Shown: one piece after another, positions 59,314 to 64,000 of the stretch
How the letters are laid out: the number at the start of each line of letters is the position of its first letter
Position numbering within the stretch: position 1 is the stretch's first letter
NCBI RefSeq assembly: GCF_025061645.1
Contig: NZ_JANYMP010000001.1
Span: 116,153 to 180,152 of the forward strand
DNA from: Umezawaea endophytica
GTDB lineage: Bacteria > Actinomycetota > Actinomycetes > Mycobacteriales > Pseudonocardiaceae
DNA: 64,000 nucleotides
Reading direction: 5' to 3'
Program-made: the position numbers and the translations under genes
The notes under the pieces: generated by a model
Database searches by the model: none
The model's input: the letters and a program-made list of their open reading frames with translations, nothing else
What the model was told of the DNA's origin: nothing

Positions 59314-60789
59314 TCACGACACCGCGTCGCGGGTGCCGGTGAACGGGATCGACATGATCGACGCCTTGGCGGTGCCGGACATCGTGGCGCCGTCGATCGT
59401 GGCGGTGCAGGCAACCTTCATCCGGACGGGCGCGCTGACCCTGGCGGTGAACCTGAGGGTGCCGCCGTCGAGCCCGCAGTCCTCGATCGGGACGCCGTCG
59501 AGGGTTCCGGCGGTCGCGGTCGGGTCGAGCACCAGCGAGTACCGCTTCTCCCCGCCCGGCGTGGCGAAGCGCAGCGTCCACGGGGGCGCGCTCGCGGCGG
59601 CGACGGGGTGGCGGCGGCGGTACTCCGCGGCGGCGGCGATCGAGTTCCGGTGCTCCGCCTCGGTGTCGGGGACGTCGGCGGGGTCGAACTCCTTGGTGGC
59701 GAAGAACCGTTCCATGGCCTCGTTGGCGCCGACGGCGTGCTCGCCCGCGCGGGGCAGCATGACCGCCTCGTAGCGGGTGACGGCCTCGTCGACGGTGGTG
59801 CTCTCCGCCACGGCGCGGGCGAGTTCGGCGCCGTCGAGCATCGCGAGGTTGACGCCGAACCCGCCCCACGGCGACATGAGGTGCGCCGCGTCGCCGAGCA
59901 GCGTCACGCCGGGCCGGTGGTCCCACACGAGCGGTGCGGGCAGCGCGTGGATGGGGCGGTTGACGAAGGCGCCGTCGCCGTCGGTGATGAACGGCAGCAG
60001 GTCCTCGGACCAGCCCGCGAACTCGGCGCGCAGGTACCGCCGCACGGCAGCCCGGTCGTCGAGGTCGAGCCCCGCCTGCTCACTCCAGTCGAGGTCGGTG
60101 CGCAGGGCGACGTAGCCGCGGACGTGGCCGTTGCTGTTGCGCTGGCCGATGACGGCCCGCCCGCGACCGTCGTTGGCGAACACGTGGCCGTCGCCGACGA
60201 TCTTCGCGACCTGCGGGTGCCGGTCGTCGACGTCGTCGAAGCGGGCGTCCAGGAACGAGACGCCGAGGTAGCGCGGGGTGGCGTCGGTCAGCAGCGGGCG
60301 GACGGCCGACCACGCGCCGTCGGCCCCGATCAGGAGGTCGACCTCGGTGGTGACGCCGTTCGCGAACTCCAGGCGGTGCACGCCGTCGCCGCGCGGGGTC
60401 GCGGTGCGCAGCCGGTGGCCCCAGCGGACGGTCCCGGCCTCCAGGTGGTCGGCGAGCAGGGCCCGCAACTGCCCGCGGTCGATCTCCGTCGCCGCCTCGT
60501 CGTGCTCCTCGGGCACGAAGGACGACAGCACGGTGCCGTGCTGGTCGAGCCGGGTCTTGGCCTGCCCCTCCGGTCGGGCCAGGGCGCGGAACTCCTCCAG
60601 GAGGCCCGCGTCCTCCAGCGCGATCTGCCCCGAGTCCGCCTTCAGGTCGAGCGTGCCCCCGGCGTCGCGGACGTCGACCGAGGTGTCGGCGTCGTAGACG
60701 GCGACCGCGAGGCCGCGGCACTGGAGGACTCGAGCGCACAGGAGGCCGCCGGGCCCTGCTCCGATGACGGCGATGCGTGGCGTGGTCAT
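59314..60789 (-). CDS. TetX-like FAD-dependent monooxygenase with C-terminal beta-rich extension
   Basis: 491 aa. 'IAVIGAGPGGLLCARVLQ' FAD motif; 'DVRDAGGTLDLKADSGQIAL' is characteristic of the TetX/tetracycline-inactivating group; 'LIGADGAWSAVRPLL' and 'LLGDAAHLMSPWGGFGVN' follow. About 105 C-terminal residues (from 'APPWTLRFATPGGEKRYSLV') are extra compared with TetX and look like a small lipocalin-like beta domain ending 'MSGTAKASIMSIPFTGTRD'. Oxidation of a tetracyclic or other polyphenolic compound is likely. ATG start; a large palindrome lies just upstream. Confidence 0.88.
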   Translation of the reverse strand: MTTPRIAVIGAGPGGLLCARVLQCRGLAVAVYDADTSVDVRDAGGTLDLKADSGQIALEDAGLLEEFRALARPEGQAKTRLDQHGTVLSSFVPEEHDEAATEIDRGQLRALLADHLEAGTVRWGHRLRTATPRGDGVHRLEFANGVTTEVDLLIGADGAWSAVRPLLTDATPRYLGVSFLDARFDDVDDRHPQVAKIVGDGHVFANDGRGRAVIGQRNSNGHVRGYVALRTDLDWSEQAGLDLDDRAAVRRYLRAEFAGWSEDLLPFITDGDGAFVNRPIHALPAPLVWDHRPGVTLLGDAAHLMSPWGGFGVNLAMLDGAELARAVAESTTVDEAVTRYEAVMLPRAGEHAVGANEAMERFFATKEFDPADVPDTEAEHRNSIAAAAEYRRRHPVAAASAPPWTLRFATPGGEKRYSLVLDPTATAGTLDGVPIEDCGLDGGTLRFTARVSAPVRMKVACTATIDGATMSGTAKASIMSIPFTGTRDAVS

Positions 60790-60807
60790 GGTGAAGACTC
60801 CTTTTTC

Positions 60808-60850
60808 CAGTGACTAGAACTTTACTGTAGCAGTAAAATTCTAGTCACTG
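60808..60850. promoter_or_regulatory. 43-bp near-perfect palindrome upstream of the TetX-like gene
   Basis: CAGTGACTAGAACTTTACTG (60808-60827), loop TAG, and the complementary arm 60831-60850, with one mismatch in 20. It is unusually AT-rich for this genome. Its position 19 bases upstream of the monooxygenase start suits an operator; it is also 8 bases past the ligD stop and could act as a terminator. Confidence 0.75.
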
Positions 60851-60858
60851 GGCCGGGC

Positions 60859-62856
60859 TCACACCGCGGGGAGTTCGGCCCGCTCCTCCAGCAGCACGGC
60901 GAACAGGTCACCGAGGTCCCGAACGCGGTCGAGGACGTCCTCCGCGGTGAACACGAACCGCTCGGCACGGCGGCAGGCCCGCACCTCGTCCCACGTGACC
61001 GGCGTGGACGCGGTGGGGCGGTCACGGCCGCGCAGCGAGTACGGCGCGACGGTGGTCTTGGCCGGGTTGTTCTGGCTCCAGTCGATGAAGACCTTCCCCG
61101 GCCGCAGCGCCTTCGCCATCCTCGCCGTCACCAGGTCCGGGGTCTCGGCCGCGAACCGCTCGGCGAGCGCCTTCGCGTAGGCCGAGGTGTCACCCGGACT
61201 CCCGCCGAGTACACCCGCGCAGACCTGCATCCCCTTGGAGCCGGACGTCTTCGCGACCGGGCTGAGGCCGTCGGCGACGAGGACGTCGCGCAGCCGCTCG
61301 GCGACCCTGGCGCACTCCACCACCGTCGTGCCCGGTCCGGGGTCGAGGTCCAGGACGAGCCGGTCCGGAACCCGCCCCGCACCACCGGGTCCGATCGTCC
61401 ACTGTGGAACGTGCAGCTCCAGCGCGGCGAGGTTCGCCGCCCACACCAGCGCGGGCAGCTCGTCGAGCAGGGCGTACTCGACCGTGTCGCGGGAGCCGCC
61501 GCTGGGCAGCCGCGCGGTCCGCAGCCAGCCGGGCGCGCCGCGCGGGACGTTCTTCTCGTAGAAGTGCTCCCCCTCCACGCCGTTCGGGTAGCGGATGAAG
61601 GTGACGGGCCGGTCCCGCAGGTGCAGGAGGAGCACCGGGGCGACGGTGCTGTAGTAGTGGATCACCTGCGCCTTGGTGAAACCGTCCGGGTACAGCGGTT
61701 TGTCCAGGTTGGACAGGACGAGCTGCCGCTGCCCCGCCCTCACGGTGACGCGCTTGGCCTGCCGCGCGGGCGCCACGGGTTCCGGCGCGGTGCGCGGCGC
61801 CACGACCTCAGCCGCGGCCCGGTCCTCGCGCAGCCCGCGCCAGGACGTGTGCCGGAGCCTGCCGTTCCGGCCGTCCGCGCCGCCGCGGGTGAACTGCCGG
61901 TACCGGACCTCGCCGACGAGGTGCGGCTCCACCCACCGCCCGCCGCGGACGTCGTCGCGGGGCGGGTCGACGGCGAACGGGTGCGTGGACCGCTCCAGCG
62001 GGACCAGCAGCGCCCGCAACTCGTGGCGGTCGCGGTCGGTGAACCCCGTCCCGACGTCGCCGAGGTACACCAGGTCGCCGGTCACCGGGTCGTGCGCGCC
62101 CAGCAGGAGACCACCGAGCATCCCCGCGAACCGGTTCTGCCCCGGCCGCCAACCGCAGACGAGGACCTCCCCGGTCCGCACGAGCGGGTGCTTGAGCCAC
62201 GACTCCGGGCGCTCGCCCGGCAGGTAGGGCGAGTCCCGCAGCTTGGCGATGAGCCCCTCGTAGCCCGCCGCGGTCACCGAGTCGAGCAGGTCGCGCGGGG
62301 TGCGCCGGTCCGCCGCGAGCGCGTCGAACGTGAACGCGGGCACGACCGACGCGCGGTACGGGTCGGGCATCGGCACCTGTTCCAGCAGCGCCCGGCGCTG
62401 GTCGTACGGCAGGCCGAGCAGCGACCGGCCGTCCAGGGCCAGCAGGTCGAACGCCAGGTAGCGGACCTCGGCGACGTCCTCGAACGGCTCGTCGCGCCGC
62501 GGGGACCCGGCGTGCTTGCGGTACCGCCCGCGGCGCTGCTGGAGTTCGCCGAAGTCGATCCGGCCGTCGGCGCCGTAGACGACGACCTCCCCGTCGAGCA
62601 CGGCGGCGCGGCCGTCGAGGCCCCGCGCGAGCACGCCGACCAGGTCGGGGAACTCCGGGGTGAAGTCGATGCCGTTGCGACTGGTCAACACGGTCGTCCC
62701 GGTGGGACCGACGCGCATCGCCGCCCGGTAGCCGTCCAGCTTGTACTCGTACGTCCACTGAGGACCGCTGCGCAGCACGCCGCCGTCGGGCTTGGCGAGC
62801 ATCGGGGCGATCCACGGCGGGGCCGGGTCGCCGGGTTCGCCGGAATCGCGTGCCAT
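60859..62856 (-). CDS. ligD: LigD-type ATP-dependent DNA ligase / polymerase fusion
   Basis: 665 aa. Ligase domain first: adenylated Lys39 in 'YEYKLDGYRA', then 'VLDGEVVVYGADGR', 'YEGLIAKLRDSPYLPG' and the OB fold with 'FAGMLGGLLLGAHDP'. A ~40-residue linker leads to the primase-polymerase domain: 'NLDKPLYPDGFTKAQVI', 'DRLVLDLDPGPG' (metal Asp pair), 'KTSGSKGMQV' and 'FIDWSQNNPAKT'. No nuclease (PE) domain is present. The role is end processing and sealing in Ku-dependent non-homologous end joining. The order ligase-polymerase is a known variant of mycobacterial polymerase-nuclease-ligase. No ku gene lies in this window. Confidence 0.93.
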   Translation of the reverse strand: MARDSGEPGDPAPPWIAPMLAKPDGGVLRSGPQWTYEYKLDGYRAAMRVGPTGTTVLTSRNGIDFTPEFPDLVGVLARGLDGRAAVLDGEVVVYGADGRIDFGELQQRRGRYRKHAGSPRRDEPFEDVAEVRYLAFDLLALDGRSLLGLPYDQRRALLEQVPMPDPYRASVVPAFTFDALAADRRTPRDLLDSVTAAGYEGLIAKLRDSPYLPGERPESWLKHPLVRTGEVLVCGWRPGQNRFAGMLGGLLLGAHDPVTGDLVYLGDVGTGFTDRDRHELRALLVPLERSTHPFAVDPPRDDVRGGRWVEPHLVGEVRYRQFTRGGADGRNGRLRHTSWRGLREDRAAAEVVAPRTAPEPVAPARQAKRVTVRAGQRQLVLSNLDKPLYPDGFTKAQVIHYYSTVAPVLLLHLRDRPVTFIRYPNGVEGEHFYEKNVPRGAPGWLRTARLPSGGSRDTVEYALLDELPALVWAANLAALELHVPQWTIGPGGAGRVPDRLVLDLDPGPGTTVVECARVAERLRDVLVADGLSPVAKTSGSKGMQVCAGVLGGSPGDTSAYAKALAERFAAETPDLVTARMAKALRPGKVFIDWSQNNPAKTTVAPYSLRGRDRPTASTPVTWDEVRACRRAERFVFTAEDVLDRVRDLGDLFAVLLEERAELPAV

Positions 62857-62957
62857 CGACGACCTCCCGTGGCGGCCTGCCGCTCCCGGACCTCCCCGCC
62901 GACCGACCGTAACCCATTCGGCCTAGCTCCGCGCTCCCGATCAGGCACGGGACCGGG

Positions 62958-63869
62958 TCAGTGGGCCTCCACGCGCACGGCGGCGAGCACCAGGCCCAGC
63001 GCCTCGCGCAGCGTCGCGGGCCGCAGGACCGAGTCGGGAGACTCCACGCCGAGCCAGCCGCCGCCCGCGAGCGCCACGACCAGGTCGGGCCGGTCGGCCA
63101 GTTCCACCACCGGGACCCGTTCCGCCAGGTCCGCGCGGTGCGCCCACACCACGACGACCGCGGGCGCGAGCTTGCCGATCGACTCGCGCAGCACGTCGGC
63201 GGGCACTCGCGCGCCGAGGTTCAGCCACGTCTGGCCCCGTTCCGACAGCGCGGCGCCCAGCGCGTCCAGCGGGAGCGAGTGCTGCTCCTCCGGCGCGCAC
63301 GCCAACAGCGCCACCAGCCGCCCCGGCCTGCCGGGGAACGGGACGTCCCGCAGCGCCTGCTGGATCGCGGTGCTGGCGACGTGCTCGACCTCGATCCCCT
63401 TGCCGCCCGCCTCGAAGCGCTCGCCCAGGTCCACCAGCAGCGGCAGGAGGACGTGCTCCCACGCGGCCACCACCCCGCGCTCGGCGATCAGCGTGGTGGC
63501 GATGTCCTGGACCAGGTGGGCGTCCAGGCGGTTCGCCGCCCGGCGCAGCCCGACGTTCACCCGCCGCGACGACACCCCGACGTGCCGCACGGCCGCCTCG
63601 TGGGCCGGGGTGTTCGCCGCGGCCATCGCCGCCGCGGCGGCCGGTGCGATCCCCGACGCCGTCAGCACGAGCATCCGCCGCACGCGTTCCACGTCTTCGT
63701 CGGTGTACCGGCGGTGGCCTCCCGCCGTGCGGGCCGTCGGGCCGAGGTCGTAGCGGTGGCGCCAGGTACGCAGGGTGTTGGGCGGGACGCCGAGCATCGC
63801 GGCCAGCGCCCGCGGCGTCCACAGCGCCCGCGGCGCACCCTTGGGTTCGGCCCCTTCGACCACCGTCAC
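62958..63869 (-). CDS. MerR-type regulator with B12-binding domain (CarH/LitR-like)
   Basis: 303 aa. MerR HTH: 'WTPRALAAMLGVPPNTLRTW' and 'HRYDLGPTARTAGGHRRYTD'. The four-helix bundle and Rossmann B12 domain follow. The lower axial His of CarH is present as H197 in 'PEEQHSLPL'. The CarH W-x9-EH motif is here F152-x9-E162-H163, so the Trp that caps the adenosyl group is Phe. Such proteins hold carotenoid or photolyase genes off in the dark with adenosylcobalamin. The GTG start overlaps the stop of the upstream gene by 4 bases, so it is in an operon with it. Confidence 0.85.
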   Translation of the reverse strand: MTVVEGAEPKGAPRALWTPRALAAMLGVPPNTLRTWRHRYDLGPTARTAGGHRRYTDEDVERVRRMLVLTASGIAPAAAAAMAAANTPAHEAAVRHVGVSSRRVNVGLRRAANRLDAHLVQDIATTLIAERGVVAAWEHVLLPLLVDLGERFEAGGKGIEVEHVASTAIQQALRDVPFPGRPGRLVALLACAPEEQHSLPLDALGAALSERGQTWLNLGARVPADVLRESIGKLAPAVVVVWAHRADLAERVPVVELADRPDLVVALAGGGWLGVESPDSVLRPATLREALGLVLAAVRVEAH

Positions 63870-64000
63870 CCCCCGACCGGACAGCCGGTGCCGGGCAGGC
63901 CCCTCGACCTCAGGATCGCCAGTTCGTCCCGCACCCGCGCCTGCGTCACCGGCGCCTCGGCCCGCTCGCCGAACTCCGCGCGCAGCGCTCGCACCAACCT
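63866..64000 (-). CDS. C-terminal fragment of an unidentified gene (runs off window)
   Basis: Forty-four codons and a stop on the minus strand, open to the window edge, ending 'LPGTGCPVGG'. Its TGA overlaps the GTG of the MerR-B12 gene (GTGA). High third-position GC and the overlap make it a real gene end; the visible part ('VTQARVRDELAILRSRG') is not enough to identify it. Confidence 0.5.
   Translation of the reverse strand, partial: RLVRALRAEFGERAEAPVTQARVRDELAILRSRGLPGTGCPVGG

Overview
This 64 kb window is very GC-rich with strong third-position GC bias, many GTG/TTG starts and many 4-base ATGA/GTGA gene overlaps. Its contents (SARP-less AfsR-type STAND protein, LAL-family LuxR regulator, type I PKS, WD40-STAND protein, HtaA heme uptake, LigD, many TetR/PadR regulators) point to an antibiotic-producing filamentous actinomycete. 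Pseudonocardiales is my guess from general resemblance; nothing here fixes the genus. No rRNA, tRNA, CRISPR array, transposase or phage gene was seen.

Layout. 0.4-7.1 kb: an AfsR-like NB-ARC/TPR protein, a PadR-membrane protein pair with a clear operator, and two unknown membrane proteins. 7.3-11.2 kb: a three-gene operon (FAD monooxygenase, degenerate dihydroorotate-dehydrogenase-like membrane protein, TetR) behind two TetR operators. 11.2-19.2 kb: SelO, a long-chain acyl-CoA ligase, a type-B carboxylesterase, and an MMPL exporter with its TetR. 19.2-25.7 kb: a heme-acquisition locus (hmuT-hmuU-hmuV, an Ig-like surface protein, htaA with two HtaA domains, plus a divergent secreted relative) behind a DtxR/IdeR-like box. 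25.7-37.5 kb: Lrp/AsnC regulator with a divergent branched-chain/aromatic amino-acid dehydrogenase, a lipoprotein, an XRE-nSTAND-WD40 protein, a VOC/PadR/hydrolase group, a membrane-fused multicopper oxidase and a LAL regulator.

37.5-48.9 kb holds the most interesting unit: a minus-strand operon of four genes, each overlapping the next by 4 bases. In transcription order these are a 2,724-aa PKS (AL-ACP-KS-AT-DH-KR-ACP-TE), a flavin-dependent halogenase, a chorismatase and an MpaB/DUF2236 oxygenase. The chorismatase carries the two residues typical of the 3-hydroxybenzoate-forming (Hyg5) type, so the logic reads: chorismate to 3-hydroxybenzoate, activated and loaded by the PKS AL domain, extended with malonyl-CoA and reduced/dehydrated, halogenated on the ring, perhaps oxidised at a C=C, and released by a TE that has Cys instead of Ser. 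The PKS also has an unusual in-frame 45-bp tandem repeat between the two halves of its KR. Whether the module acts once or iteratively cannot be read from sequence.

49-64 kb: a GH30 glycosidase with a divergent LacI regulator; a five-gene operon made of an MFS exporter followed by two tandem copies of a WD40 + DUF4241-like pair, divergent from an XRE regulator with an operator between; a TetX-like monooxygenase behind a 43-bp near-perfect palindrome; a ligase-polymerase LigD; and a MerR/B12-binding (CarH-like) regulator overlapping the C-terminal end of a gene that runs off the window.
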